Positions 18,401 to 26,980 of a stretch of 64,000 nucleotides of DNA are shown in pieces. The translations under genes were made by a program, and so were the position numbers. Each line of letters begins with the position of its first letter. Within the stretch, counting starts at the first letter, position 1. Below the pieces are notes generated by a model that saw only the letters and a list, made by a program, of their open reading frames with translations, made no database searches and was not told the DNA's origin. Origin of the DNA: Sphingobacteriales bacterium TSM_CSM (GTDB lineage Bacteria > Bacteroidota > Bacteroidia > Chitinophagales > UBA2359); assembly GCA_002212725.1 (NCBI GenBank), contig MTCR01000077.1, forward strand, positions 1-64,000, given 5' to 3'.

Positions 18401-19048
18401 GTCAACGTAGTGCGAGTCGTTGGTGGCAATAATTTTAACGTTGTACTCTTTGGCAAATTTGAGCAAGGTTTGGTTTACCACATCCTGCTCTTTTAAATGA
18501 TGCCGTTGGAGTTCAATATAGTAATCCTCGCCAAAAATATGGAGCCACCATTCAAACACCTTGCGGGCGTCGGCTTCGCCTTTTTTCATAATGGTTTGCG
18601 GCACTTCGGCACCCAGGCAGCAGGTGGTGGCAATAAGCCCCCCGTGGTATTGCAACACTAACTCTTTATCTATGCGCGGGTACTTGCCATACAACCCCTC
18701 AATATACCCCAGCGAGCACATTTTTACCAAATTGCGGTAGCCTTCGGGGTTTTTTGCCAGAAAAAGCTGGTGGTAGCGTTTGTCTTTATCTTCTTTGGTA
18801 AACTGTTTTTTGTGGCGGTTTTCTACCAGATAAAACTCGCAGCCCACAATGGGCTTTACCTGATTGTTTTGTTTTCCGGCTTCGGCAACAAACTCAAACA
18901 CGCCCAGCATATTGCCGTGGTCGGTAATGGCCATGCCGCGCATACCGTCTTTGGCGGCTTTTTTAAACATTTGGCTAATGCCCGCCGCCCCGTCTAAAAG
19001 GGAAAACTGGGTGTGGCAGTGGAGGTGGTTAAAGGTAATGTTAGACAT
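15482..19048 (-). CDS. dnaE: DNA polymerase III alpha subunit
   Basis: 1188 residues, the usual DnaE length. Order: PHP domain starting HLHCHTQFSLLDG (8-20); polymerase core with GPGRGSAAGS at 375-384 and catalytic aspartates in PDIDTDFDDEGR at 416-427; fingers; helix-hairpin-helix (AIKGVGEAAVEEI); and a C-terminal OB domain. It is the catalytic subunit of the replicative polymerase, lacks a 3'-5' exonuclease domain of its own, and needs the beta clamp. There is no intein or frameshift. A consensus minus-strand promoter sits just upstream (19066-19096). It converges with the glycosyltransferase gene. Confidence 0.98.
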   Translation of the reverse strand: MSNITFNHLHCHTQFSLLDGAAGISQMFKKAAKDGMRGMAITDHGNMLGVFEFVAEAGKQNNQVKPIVGCEFYLVENRHKKQFTKEDKDKRYHQLFLAKNPEGYRNLVKMCSLGYIEGLYGKYPRIDKELVLQYHGGLIATTCCLGAEVPQTIMKKGEADARKVFEWWLHIFGEDYYIELQRHHLKEQDVVNQTLLKFAKEYNVKIIATNDSHYVDRQDANAHDILLCLNTGEKQSTPKMDEFIDDSTLVRNRRFAFPNDEFYFKTTHEMHTLFKDVPQALDNTNEIVDKIEPLKLKQDILLPHFQVPDGFDNQDDYLRHITYVGARKRYKDITPEIEERLNFELFTIKTMGFAGYFLIVADFIAAGREIGVLVGPGRGSAAGSAVAYCIGITNIDPIHYQLLFERFLNPDRKSMPDIDTDFDDEGRQKVIDYVVKKYGRQQVAQIVTYGTMAAKMSIKDVARVMDLPLAESNALAKLVSDKPGISLNRLLKAPLNGDDSLATKESLMPDDIENAKQLRQILEGDDLRGKVLKEALVLEGSVRGTGIHAAGIIIAPKDLTEIIPVCTTKETDLLVTQFEGKIIEDAGVIKMDFLGLKTLTIMRDALLLIEQNHGVKIDLDNLPLDDKKTYELYQKGETNGTFQFESAGMQKHLRDLKPDRFSDLIAMNALYRPGPLEYIPNYIARKHGREKVTYDLPEMQEYLEDTFGITVYQEQVMLLSQKLAGFTKGDADVLRKAMGKKQKAVLDKMKVQFIEGSVKNGHPAAVCEKVWTDWEAFASYAFNKSHSTCYALVAYQTAYLKAHYPAEYMAAVLTHNQSQIEKITFFMDECRRMGIPVKGPDINESDVHFSVNKKGEIRFALSAIKGVGEAAVEEIIRERKKNGPFKGVFDFSKRVNLRTVNKKSFESMSYAGAFDCFGLKRAQFFFSPANEQMNLIEKAIKFGGMYQQAQLSAQASLFGDSLAEDVTEPPIPDCEEFPLLERLTYERDTIGIYLTGHPLDEYRIAIGNFCNCQFTNIENHKNKDLAIGCMVTEADHRTTKSGKSFGRFVLEDFSGSYELTLFGDDYINLKNYFEKGRFLFIRGRFQPNWNRTTEELKVQQVKLLSTVLEDLSKKITLTVPLARVNKQFIDQLEELCLRHPGNMNLTIKVNDSQNNYSVDLFSNKYRLAADLRVFDTIGQWDFVSYRLN

Positions 19049-19645
19049 AGGCAGATTTTACCCGATAAAGGTACGGCTTTTTTGGGTAAAAGCAAAGGGG
19101 GCAGGTGAGGGGAGGGGGTAAAACCCTGCGGTAAATGAGGTCGCCGGCAAAGTAGTCATTTATGAGGCTAATCTCTAAATGTGTTTTTGTTTATTAAGAA
19201 ATTCTAAAGTCTCTTTCGCCACAGAAAAAAATGGCAGCAAGATTTTTCAGCATTTAATTGGCAATATTTTCATCTGCAGATAGTGAGTTAAATAGATTGA
19301 ATATTGTATGTGTGTGCTTATTTAAACATGCATAATTGTAAAATATGACATGTCAAGTAACACCGACTTGCCCGCATTGTGGAAGCAGAACCACCACCGG
19401 CCCGCCCACAAACCCCCAACACCAGTTAACCCGATAAGCGGTGGTAAATGTAGTTTTGTAACAGGTTTTCATATCTCAACACCTTTTCTTCCCCTGCCAT
19501 ATTTCAACAACTACCCCAAAACAGCCGGGTTTGCTACCGCAGGTTTCGTTCAACAACGGCGTCATTGTTCATTCTGCGCACGCAGTCGAAGCCGGCTGTT
19601 GTTACCAGCAGTGGTTCCTATTTCGCCTACATTTTCCAAACAAGT
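19049..19645. other. AT-rich intergenic region (about 600 bp)
   Basis: Apart from the dnaE promoter, no supportable gene; the short open frames here lack a plausible start or composition. An interrupted inverted repeat ACAGCCGG/CCGGCTGT with 63 bp between the arms lies at 19521-19599, downstream of the next minus-strand gene. Another purine-poor stretch at about 19397-19430 (CCCGCCCACAAACCCCCAAC) resembles, in reverse complement, the G-rich run near 20221-20245. Confidence 0.4.
19066..19096 (-). promoter_or_regulatory. dnaE promoter (Bacteroidota type)
   Basis: On the minus strand TTTG (19096-19093), then 19 nt, then TACCTTTA (19073-19066). This fits the -33/-7 elements of the Bacteroidota housekeeping sigma factor and lies 17 nt before the dnaE ATG. 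Confidence 0.6.
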
Positions 19646-20071
19646 TTAGTCTGCATTTTTGGCTCTTAGCATATTTGCTACTCTTAACTCTATATACACT
19701 AACAGCACTATAATAAGAATTTCAGCCAAAAAATATGTCAATCCTATTCGTGTTAAACCGTTGTAATAAGTATATAGCAACGTCATTGTCAAAATACAAT
19801 ACAAAAAATTAGCAATACCTATTGTTCTTAAATATGGTGTCCAACAGTCTTTAAGTAATAAGTAGCAAGACGTAGAATAAGCGCAATAAATAAAACCAAT
19901 TACTGATAAGTACGTCAAAATGTTTACTGGCATACCAAAGTAATCGTAGTAATGTCTTAAAACAAAAAACAAGGAAAATGTTGTCAATGCTGCACCGAAA
20001 CCGTCAAGTAGAAAAAGTGTCCCTGGATTTCTTGAAAAATAATCTGCTGTGCTTTTGATAGTAATCTTCAT
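19646..20071 (-). CDS. Orphan four-helix membrane protein
   Basis: 141 residues with four predicted membrane helices (about 19-38, 48-70, 80-100 and 106-130) and a short charged C-terminus (RVANMLRAKNAD). I do not recognise the family. Codon use is clearly more AT-rich than in the flanking dnaE and fabD genes, and it stands alone in an AT-rich stretch with long non-coding flanks, suggesting horizontal gain. The ATG at 20071 is the only good start. It may be a cargo gene of the same accessory patch as the next membrane protein. Confidence 0.6.
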   Translation of the reverse strand: MKITIKSTADYFSRNPGTLFLLDGFGAALTTFSLFFVLRHYYDYFGMPVNILTYLSVIGFIYCAYSTSCYLLLKDCWTPYLRTIGIANFLYCILTMTLLYTYYNGLTRIGLTYFLAEILIIVLLVYIELRVANMLRAKNAD

Positions 20072-20598
20072 TTAGTTTGCTCTATAAAGGAAAATGTCAG
20101 TCGTCTTTTTGTGGTCAATATTTAACATAGCCACTAACTAAGATATATACGCCCCTGTTGTTCGCTATTTTCAATAACAACTGTCTAAGTGGCTTTTACC
20201 CGTAACTGCTTTGGTTACTTACTTGGGTGTGGGGTTTGGGTTTTACCGTAGTTAGGTCTCTTTTGTAATGATGCAATACAATGGTTGTTAATCAGTACAA
20301 AACTAAACCGCTTTCCCCAATCCGCCAAATTTTATTTATTCATTTATTGGTGCTACTGTGTAACTGCAATGGAGCACAACTCCTACACTGTGTGCACCTT
20401 TACCAACCATGCGTGTGCCGGTTCCTGAAACAGGGCTTTTGTAGTGGAAACTTCCGCCTAACTACCAAGGTGCTTTATCACTCAACCAGTTTGTTTCCCA
20501 ATTTGCACAATTCCCCATAAAATTATTCCGAAATTTCGGAGTTGAGTTTACAACTGCGGGACTCACTACTGCTTATAAAATATTTGCTGTTGTTTTGG
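20072..20598. other. Intergenic region (about 530 bp) holding repeat copy A
   Basis: No gene supported. It contains the left copy of the 140-bp direct repeat (20303-20442), a perfect 14-bp palindrome TCCGAAATTTCGGA at 20527-20540, and a G/T-rich run at about 20221-20245. The open frame across the repeat is antisense to a copied gene end and is not a gene. Confidence 0.5.
20303..20442. repeat. 140-bp direct repeat, copy A
   Basis: Matches 21660-21799 base for base with three substitutions and no gaps. Its right 60 bp duplicate the last codons of the monooxygenase gene that is intact at copy B, so copy A is the duplicated, gene-less end. Together the copies bracket the 301-codon membrane-protein frame. 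Confidence 0.9.
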
Positions 20599-21456
20599 TT
20601 ACATTAAGGTGCCCATTTTATTGTTTCCTATATCTCGCAATAAATTAACCCCAATGAAATATGGCATCAAAAAGGGGAATGCCGGAATGGATACTGCAAA
20701 ACCGGGTATCTTTAATGTTTCCTGAAAAAATGCTGACAGGATGATTATTGCAAACCCCAGCAAACTAAAGAAAAAATAGAGAGTACCGGAGGTAAAATTT
20801 AACCAGCCTATTCTTCTCATTGATAAAGCTAAAAGTAAGGTTGCTAAATAGGTCAATGCAACCTCAGTTACAGATATAAGTCCAAATAACTGTCTGGCAG
20901 GTTGAACCCAATCGGGGAAATTGGCGGCATTAGAACTTGTCTGAAATTTGAATAACTCAGTTAAGTAAAACCCCCAATACAACATATTTATCATAAAAAG
21001 CGGTAAAGCTAACAATACTGCTATTACACTAAGGGTTGAATAAAAGTATTCTCCATTCAATTTGAGTTGTTCTCTTAAACCGACAAACCCGAAAGCAATA
21101 AATACACCGCTGATAACAAGCATGAAGTATCGCACCTGTTGTTCTTTAGCTGTCTTTGTCCATTCCTCCGCAGTTTCCGGAGGAGGACCCAGACCAGCAA
21201 ACATTGAAATTAATATCCATGGTATAATCAGAAAAAAAGCAGTTATAGCCAGCTTGTTTACATCTGAATTGTTCTGTTTTACAACGTGCAGCCCAAGACA
21301 CCATGAAGCAAGTGTCATTAATAAGGCGTTTAACAACCATATTGGCAAATAGAGTTTATAGCTCACATGTCCAATGCCAAATGCAAGTGCTGCTCCGATA
21401 ACTGGAACCAGTATAAGATAAATATAACTTGTTGTCTTTATCGCTTTTAGGTGCAT
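20599..21456 (-). CDS. Orphan multi-pass membrane protein inside the repeat-bracketed segment
   Basis: 285 residues from ATG 21456 (MHLKAIKTTSYIY); an upstream in-frame TTG at 21504 would add 16. About seven hydrophobic helices span the whole length with short loops, including LILVPVIGAALAFGIG near the start and FFFSLLGFAIIILSAFF near the end. I recognise no domain. The codon use is AT-rich compared with neighbours. It is the only gene between the two 140-bp direct repeats, so it may have arrived with them. It is transcribed towards copy A. Function unknown. Confidence 0.65.
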   Translation of the reverse strand: MHLKAIKTTSYIYLILVPVIGAALAFGIGHVSYKLYLPIWLLNALLMTLASWCLGLHVVKQNNSDVNKLAITAFFLIIPWILISMFAGLGPPPETAEEWTKTAKEQQVRYFMLVISGVFIAFGFVGLREQLKLNGEYFYSTLSVIAVLLALPLFMINMLYWGFYLTELFKFQTSSNAANFPDWVQPARQLFGLISVTEVALTYLATLLLALSMRRIGWLNFTSGTLYFFFSLLGFAIIILSAFFQETLKIPGFAVSIPAFPFLMPYFIGVNLLRDIGNNKMGTLM

Positions 21457-21659
21457 AAACTTGTATTTTTGGGTGATGTTATTAAAAAGAGCCACAGCCG
21501 CCAAGTTAGCAAAATGCTGTACTACACCAACTTATAGCGCCAAAATATTGCACAAGGATAACTTTTTTACTGACGCTTCGGTTAGGTAAACTTGCCTGTA
21601 CCGTCAAAGTTAGCAGTTTTACTGACATTTTGCAATGTGTAGCACCGCTCTGCAAAAAT

Positions 21660-21799
21660 CTAAACCGCTTTCCCCAATCCGCCAAATTTTATTTATTCAT
21701 TTAGTGGCGCTACTGTGTAACTGCAATGGAGCACAACTCCTACACTGTGTGCACCTTTACCGACCATGCGTGTGCCGGTTCCTGAAACAGGGCTTTTGT
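21660..21799. repeat. 140-bp direct repeat, copy B
   Basis: The copy that contains the real 3' end of the monooxygenase gene (21740-21799) plus 80 bp of its downstream flank. It is 137/140 identical to 20303-20442, in the same orientation, with starts 1357 bp apart. Confidence 0.9.
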
Positions 21800-22030
21800 T
21801 TTTGCCCAGGTTTGCTTAAAAAATTCGGAGTGGCGGTAGGCGTTCAGGGCGGCTTCGTTTTGCCACCGGCTGTGGGTAAAAAACACATCGGGGTTGGCCG
21901 AGTCTTGCCAGAGTTCCAGGTGCAGGCAGCCTTCAAAAGAGGCAATAGTTTGCCTGCTTTCGGCAAAAAGTTGCAGAAAACGGGGCACTTCGGCGGGGCG
22001 GAAGTGCATTTTTACAATTCTTACAAGCAT
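21740..22030 (-). CDS. Antibiotic biosynthesis monooxygenase (ABM) domain protein
   Basis: 96 residues from ATG 22030 (MLVRIVKMHFRPAEV). A single dimeric alpha/beta-barrel ABM domain: an N-terminal beta strand, then FLQLFAESRQTIASFEGCLHLELWQD and FFTHSRWQNEAALNAYRHSEFF, as in YgiN/LsrG-type small monooxygenases or isomerases of quinones and autoinducers. It starts 22 bp after the fabD stop on the same strand, so it is probably co-transcribed. Its last 60 bp lie in repeat copy B and are duplicated at copy A. Substrate unknown. Confidence 0.85.
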   Translation of the reverse strand: MLVRIVKMHFRPAEVPRFLQLFAESRQTIASFEGCLHLELWQDSANPDVFFTHSRWQNEAALNAYRHSEFFKQTWAKTKALFQEPAHAWSVKVHTV

Positions 22031-22052
22031 CTCAAAGTTAAGGAGTGCAGGG

Positions 22053-22928
22053 TTAAAGCGCAACAGCTGTTAATCGGCTGTCAATTTTTTTAACCATGGC
22101 AGAAAGCACGGCTTGTGGTCCAACTTCAATAAACTGGGTTGCGCCGTCAGAAATCATGTTTTCTACAGATTGGGTCCACCGCACCGGTGCGGTAAGTTGG
22201 TTAATGAGTTTTTCTTTTATAACGTCGGGGTCTTGTGTGGGTTGGGCATCTACGTTTTGGTAAACGGGGCAGATGGGGGGTTTAAATTCAGTTTCGCGAA
22301 TGGCCCTTTCCAGTTCTTTGCGGGCGGGTTCCATGAGCGGAGAATGGAAAGCGCCATTTACCGGAAGCGGCAACACTCTGCGGGCGCCTGCTTCGGCCAA
22401 TTTTTCGCGGGCAATGGCAATACCTCTTTCCGTACCCGATATAACCAGTTGACCCGGACAATTGTAATTTGCCGTAACCACAATTTCCTCGTCAATGCTG
22501 TTGCAAATGGCTTCAATAATGGCATCGTCAATGCCCAATACGGCTGCCATGCCCGATGGTTGTGCATTGCAGGCTTCCTGCATGGCCAAGGCGCGCTTAT
22601 ATACCAGCCGCAAACCATCGGCAAAGGAAATGGAGCGGGCAGCCACCAATGCCGAAAACTCGCCCAATGAATGGCCTGCAACCATTTCGGGTTTAAAATC
22701 GCGGATAATACGCGATTTGATGACCGAATAAAGAAAAACCGACGGTTGGGTAACGCGTGTTTGCTTCAAGTCGTCGGCACTGCCCGAAGTCATGATTTTG
22801 CTGATGTCAAACGCTAAAATGCGGTCTGCAACCTGCAGGTATTCTTTGGCCGAATCTGCTATGCTGCACAGATCAAGTGCCATACCCGGTTTTTGTGACC
22901 CCTGTCCGGTAAAAATATATGCTTTCAT
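22053..22928 (-). CDS. fabD: Malonyl-CoA:ACP transacylase
   Basis: 291 residues, normal FabD length. It begins with the FTGQGSQKPGM motif. The nucleophile elbow GHSLGEF puts the acyl serine at 87, and NGAFHSPLM gives the catalytic histidine at 195. It moves malonyl from CoA to acyl carrier protein to feed fatty-acid elongation. It stands away from other fab genes. An ABM-domain gene follows on the same strand. The ATG at 22928 follows about 330 bp of non-coding DNA. Confidence 0.97.
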   Translation of the reverse strand: MKAYIFTGQGSQKPGMALDLCSIADSAKEYLQVADRILAFDISKIMTSGSADDLKQTRVTQPSVFLYSVIKSRIIRDFKPEMVAGHSLGEFSALVAARSISFADGLRLVYKRALAMQEACNAQPSGMAAVLGIDDAIIEAICNSIDEEIVVTANYNCPGQLVISGTERGIAIAREKLAEAGARRVLPLPVNGAFHSPLMEPARKELERAIRETEFKPPICPVYQNVDAQPTQDPDVIKEKLINQLTAPVRWTQSVENMISDGATQFIEVGPQAVLSAMVKKIDSRLTAVAL

Positions 22929-23258
22929 AGTAATAAATTACACACCTCATCTGCCCAAAAAACACTTGCTCCCTACACACACCACATAGCTGCCGCTTTG
23001 TAAAACAGCAAACTATAAAAGCGCTTCTCGGACATTGCTACATGCCTAAAAACATACTTCCCCAACTAAAATTGGCAGGAATTTTTTTTGAAGACAAATA
23101 CAAGGTAAAGGTAGGCTTTTTTTTGAAGGCATATACTATCCGGCAAACTTTTTTGTAAATTTTTTTTTGTTTGCCTTAGTTGTATAGTTTTACGGCAAAT
23201 GGGCATTGCGTAGTTCCGGCTTAATCGGGTGTAAGCTTAAGGAAGCTATACGCAGCCA
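22929..23258. other. Intergenic region (330 bp)
   Basis: No gene seen. It is AT-rich with several runs of eight or more T on the plus strand (about 23080-23175). It probably holds the fabD promoter, though no full consensus is evident. Confidence 0.4.
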
Positions 23259-23666
23259 CTAATCGCCAAAATATTCCACATAAATATTTTCTGTCTCTAC
23301 CAGTTTAATACAATGCAATGTACATCCTTTTATGTGGGGTACAAGTTGTTGCCAGATAGCTTTTGCTACATTTTCGGTAGAGGTGAACATGCCTTGCAGA
23401 AACGGCACATCGAGGTTAAGGTTTCGGTGGTCGAGGTGTTCAATAACGTGTTCCTTAATAATATCGCTCAACTCTTTTACATTAATGATGAAGCCGGTGT
23501 TGGGGTCGGGTTCTCCTTTAACGGTAACATAGAGTTCGTAGTTATGACCATGCCAGTTGGTATTGGCACATTTTCCGAACACGGCATCATTTTGCAGAGC
23601 CGTCCAATTGGGGTTATATAGTTTGTGAGCGGCATTAAAGCGCTCTCTTCTTGTTAAATACACCAT
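23259..23666 (-). CDS. queD: 6-carboxytetrahydropterin synthase / PTPS family
   Basis: 135 residues from ATG 23666 (MVYLTRRERFNAAH); the extra ten codons upstream would need a TTG. Zn ligands are visible as H14 (FNAAH) and H39/H41 (NWHGHNY). The catalytic Cys33 lies in FGKCANTN, and HLDHRNLN supplies the partner Asp-His. Family members convert dihydroneopterin triphosphate to 6-carboxytetrahydropterin (queuosine pathway) or 6-pyruvoyltetrahydropterin. QueD is the usual role in Bacteroidota, but no other que gene is nearby. A good minus-strand promoter lies 28-59 bp upstream of the ATG. Confidence 0.9.
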   Translation of the reverse strand: MVYLTRRERFNAAHKLYNPNWTALQNDAVFGKCANTNWHGHNYELYVTVKGEPDPNTGFIINVKELSDIIKEHVIEHLDHRNLNLDVPFLQGMFTSTENVAKAIWQQLVPHIKGCTLHCIKLVETENIYVEYFGD

Positions 23667-23693
23667 TTGTTTAATGTTTTGTACATTCGGGTA

Positions 23694-23725
23694 CAAAGGT
23701 AAGCAGGTTTATGGTGTATTACAAG
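23694..23725 (-). promoter_or_regulatory. queD promoter (Bacteroidota type)
   Basis: Minus strand CTTG (23725-23722), 20 nt, TACCTTTG (23701-23694). The -7 element is a perfect match and the -33 element has one mismatch. The implied transcript start leaves a leader of about 20 nt. Confidence 0.55.
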
Positions 23726-23772
23726 TGTGTGTGTGTCAAAACAAAGGGGGGCAACGATGAAACGGGGCAAAT

Positions 23773-23970
23773 TTACCGAACCCTTCCTCCCGAAACCAGG
23801 TAGCGGAAAAGGTAAAGTCCGCCGCCAAAGAATATGGCGCCAAGGGTAAACGGCGCTAAAATGGTTACTTTGTTTTCTACGGTTCCGTTCATAATGGCAA
23901 AGCAGGCATAAATGAGCAGCAACATGCCTGCAACGGTTAAAATGGCGGCAAATATTTTAACAATGTTCAT
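23773..23970 (-). CDS. Small two-helix membrane protein
   Basis: 65 residues from ATG 23970 (MNIVKIFAAILTVAG). Two membrane helices (about 3-25 and 36-56) joined by a short polar loop, ending in a basic SGGRVR tail. No family recognised; similar small proteins are common next to housekeeping genes in Bacteroidota. It lies 160 bp after the ClpB stop on the same strand and 107 bp before the QueD start region. Confidence 0.6.
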   Translation of the reverse strand: MNIVKIFAAILTVAGMLLLIYACFAIMNGTVENKVTILAPFTLGAIFFGGGLYLFRYLVSGGRVR

Positions 23971-24130
23971 AAAAATCGGTTCTGAAAGGTGCAAAAGTAT
24001 AGAATGTATTTTTTCGGGGGTAAAGATATGAAATTACCCGATATGCAGCAACAGTACTGCAAAAATACAGATTACACCGTTCCTTGGCACTGCCATTACC
24101 CGAAGCACAACAGCGCCTTAATGGCAATGC

Positions 24131-26743
24131 TTAATTTATACCCGGAACTTCAATCGGGTAAAATGCCAGTTTGCCGTCTATGGCGTCTATTTGCAAAACA
24201 GAACCGGCTTTGAGTTCGCCCGCCAGAATTTTTTTTGATAACTCGTTGCTGATGCGTTGCTTAATGAGTTGTTTCAGCGGGCGTGCGCCATAAAGCAGGT
24301 CGTAGCCGTTTTCGGTAAGGTAGTCTGCCGCCTCGTTGGTGAGGTAAATTTGAATGTGCTGTTTTTCGAGCATTTTTTCCAGTTGCCGTATCTGAATGCG
24401 TACAATGCTGCTCAATTCGGGTTTGGTAAGGGGTTTAAACATTATAATTTCATCAACGCGGTTCAGAAATTCGGGGCGGAACGTTTTTCGCAGCAGTTCA
24501 AACACCTGCCGTTTGGTTTGCCTGTACACTTCGGGCAACTTTTTTTCGTCGGCTTCCTCAAAATTTTCCTGTATTATGGGTGCGCCTAAATTAGAGGTCA
24601 TTATAATGATGGTGTTTTTAAAATTCACCACCCGTCCTTTGTTGTCGGTTAGTCGCCCGTCTTCCAACACTTGCAGCAGAAGGTTAAATACATCGGGGTG
24701 TGCTTTTTCAATTTCATCTAACAATATAACCGAGTAAGGTTTGTGTCGTACAGCCTCGGTAAGTTGACCGCCTTCTTCGTAGCCCACATAACCCGGCGCC
24801 GAACCTATAAGCCTTGCCACTGATGAAGATTCCTGATATTCCGACATATCAATCCGGGTAAGTGAATTTTCATCATTAAACAGTACTTCTGCCAAGGCTT
24901 TTGCCAGTTCGGTTTTACCCACACCGGTTGTACCCAAAAAAATAAAAGAGCCAATGGGGCGGTTTGGTTCGTTCAGTCCGGCTCTGCTTCGGCGTATGGC
25001 ATCGGCCACTACTTCAACGGCGCGGTTTTGCCCAATTACCCGTTTGTGCAAGGCGTCTTCCAGTCGCAGCAGTTTTGTGCGTTCACTTTCCAACATGCGG
25101 CTAAGGGGTATTTTGGTCCATTTCGATACAATGGCGGCAATATCTTCGGCATCAATTTCTTCTTTTATAATGCGTTGTTGTCCCAGCGCTGCCAATTGTG
25201 TTTCTAATTCGGCAATTTTTGTTTCGGCTTCTTTTATTTTACCATATCTTATTTCGGCAACTTTACCGTAATCGCCCAATCTTTCGGCATTTTCGGCTTC
25301 GGCTTTGTAGGTTTCTACCGCTTTTATTTGTGCCTGTATGCCGTCTATGAGGTCTTTCTCTTGTTGCCACCTTGTTTTAAAGTCGGTTTCCTGTTCTTTT
25401 AACCGGGCAAGTTTGGCATTGAGCAGGGTAAATTGTGCCTCGTCGTTATTGCGTTTTACCGCTTCCTTTTCAATTTCCAGCTTGCGAACCTGTTTTTCAA
25501 TTTCGTACAATCCTTCCGGAACCGAATCTATTTCCATGCGCAGTTTGGCGGCGGCTTCGTCAATGAGGTCTATGGCTTTATCGGGCAGGTAGCGGTCTGC
25601 TATGTAACGGTGCGACAATTCCACCGCACTGATAATGGCTTCGTCTTTAATTTTAACCTTATGGTGGGTTTCGTAGCGTTCTTTCAGCCCGCGCAAAATG
25701 GTAACGGAATCTTCGGGGGTGGGTTCTTCAATAAACACTTTCTGAAACCGGCGTTCCAGGGCTTTGTCGCGTTCAAAATATTTCTGGTATTCATTGGTGG
25801 TGGTAGCGCCAATTGCCCGAAGTTCGCCTTTGGCAAGGGCGGGCTTTAAAATATTGGCGGCATCCATTGAGCCGCCTTCGGTTGCGCCGGCACCTACCAA
25901 TGTATGTATTTCGTCAATAAACAATATAATTTGCCCGTTTGCCTTGTATACTTCTTTTACCACGGCTTTCAGCCGTTCTTCAAAATCGCCCCGGTATTTG
26001 GCGCCGGCAAGCATAGCGCCCATATCTAAGGCGTAAATCACCTTGGTTTTCAGGTTGTCGGGCACATCGGCATTTACTATTCGGTGAGCTATGCCTTCGG
26101 CAATGGCGGTTTTACCAACACCCGGTGCGCCAACCAAAATGGGGTTGTTTTTGGTACGGCGCGATAAAATATGCAGCACGCGGCGTATTTCCTCATCGCG
26201 GCCTATAACAGGGTCAAGTTTGCCCTGCAGTGCCATTTCATTCAGGTTTTTGGCGTATTTGTCAAGTGCGTTGTAGCGTTCTTCGGCGGTGGCTTCGGTA
26301 ACGTTTTCGCCTTTGCGAAGGTCTTTAATGGCTTTCTCCAAATCGGTTTTTACCAGATTTTCATCGGTAAGCAGCGTGGCGGCATCGCCTCCAACATCTA
26401 ACAGCGCCAGCAACAGGTGTTCTACCGATACGTATTCGTCGTTATATTCTTTGGCAATGGCCTGTGCTTTAAATATTGCCTGCCCCATGCGCGGCGAAGG
26501 GTAGGGCTGGGTTACATTGCTTACCTTGGGGTAGCGGTCCAGCGCATCGGTAACCTTTTTTTTGAGGCGGTTTAAGTTAGCGCCCGTTTTTTTAAACAGG
26601 TGCGGAATTACATTGTCATCTACATCTAACAAACCTTTTAGCAGGTGTGTGGTTTCGGTGGTTTGGTTAGAACGGTTAAACGCTTCGCCTTGTGCCGATG
26701 CAATGGCCTCCTGCGACTTTATGGTGAAATTGTTGAAATTCAT
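24131..26743 (-). CDS. clpB: ATP-dependent chaperone ClpB
   Basis: 870 residues, the standard length. N-terminal Clp repeat domain (1-145), first AAA domain with GAPGVGKT at 205-212, the long coiled-coil middle domain (about 400-530) and a second AAA domain with GTTGVGKT near 605. It unfolds aggregated proteins with DnaK. The middle domain separates it from ClpA/ClpC. No HrcA (CIRCE) site is visible upstream. Stop codon at 24131-24133; ATG at 26743. Confidence 0.98.
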   Translation of the reverse strand: MNFNNFTIKSQEAIASAQGEAFNRSNQTTETTHLLKGLLDVDDNVIPHLFKKTGANLNRLKKKVTDALDRYPKVSNVTQPYPSPRMGQAIFKAQAIAKEYNDEYVSVEHLLLALLDVGGDAATLLTDENLVKTDLEKAIKDLRKGENVTEATAEERYNALDKYAKNLNEMALQGKLDPVIGRDEEIRRVLHILSRRTKNNPILVGAPGVGKTAIAEGIAHRIVNADVPDNLKTKVIYALDMGAMLAGAKYRGDFEERLKAVVKEVYKANGQIILFIDEIHTLVGAGATEGGSMDAANILKPALAKGELRAIGATTTNEYQKYFERDKALERRFQKVFIEEPTPEDSVTILRGLKERYETHHKVKIKDEAIISAVELSHRYIADRYLPDKAIDLIDEAAAKLRMEIDSVPEGLYEIEKQVRKLEIEKEAVKRNNDEAQFTLLNAKLARLKEQETDFKTRWQQEKDLIDGIQAQIKAVETYKAEAENAERLGDYGKVAEIRYGKIKEAETKIAELETQLAALGQQRIIKEEIDAEDIAAIVSKWTKIPLSRMLESERTKLLRLEDALHKRVIGQNRAVEVVADAIRRSRAGLNEPNRPIGSFIFLGTTGVGKTELAKALAEVLFNDENSLTRIDMSEYQESSSVARLIGSAPGYVGYEEGGQLTEAVRHKPYSVILLDEIEKAHPDVFNLLLQVLEDGRLTDNKGRVVNFKNTIIIMTSNLGAPIIQENFEEADEKKLPEVYRQTKRQVFELLRKTFRPEFLNRVDEIIMFKPLTKPELSSIVRIQIRQLEKMLEKQHIQIYLTNEAADYLTENGYDLLYGARPLKQLIKQRISNELSKKILAGELKAGSVLQIDAIDGKLAFYPIEVPGIN

Positions 26744-26928
26744 ATTCAGGTTGAAATTGAGAATAAACCATTTTTTGCCCGAAACACCAACTATGTAACA
26801 GGCAATACCGTACCTGCAATTTATGTACCCGATTAAAAAACTTGAAAAAATGGCATTTTTTGTTGTTTATTGTGCCACAATGTCATAATATTGCCACCCG
26901 AAATGGCATTATTACCTCTTGTTTTGTA

Positions 26929-26946
26929 GCCGGTCACCTGACCGGC
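26929..26946. promoter_or_regulatory. Perfect palindrome upstream of the VIT1/CCC1 gene
   Basis: GCCGGTCA-CC-TGACCGGC, 8-bp arms with a 2-bp centre, ends 34 bp before the ATG at 26981. The short centre favours a protein-binding operator over an RNA hairpin. The bound regulator is unknown. Confidence 0.5.
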
Positions 26947-26980
26947 ACAATTACAGGGGTTTAAAACTTTTATAATAACT

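Noticed and set aside
16505-18496. Long open frames (216 and 260 codons) opposite dnaE
   Set aside because: Shadows of the dnaE coding strand; the proteins have no domain look and the dnaE frame is continuous.
19360-20260. Integron-like attC sites around the orphan genes
   Set aside because: GTTAGGT- and CCTAAC-like cores are present, but paired core sites with the right geometry were not found and there is no integrase.
20281-20520. Short open frame across repeat copy A, with a similar one at 21635-22093
   Set aside because: Their likeness comes from the 140-bp DNA repeat; one is antisense to the monooxygenase gene end, so neither is a gene.
24131-26743. Disrupted or split clpB
   Set aside because: The frame is continuous with both AAA domains and the middle domain at the usual places.
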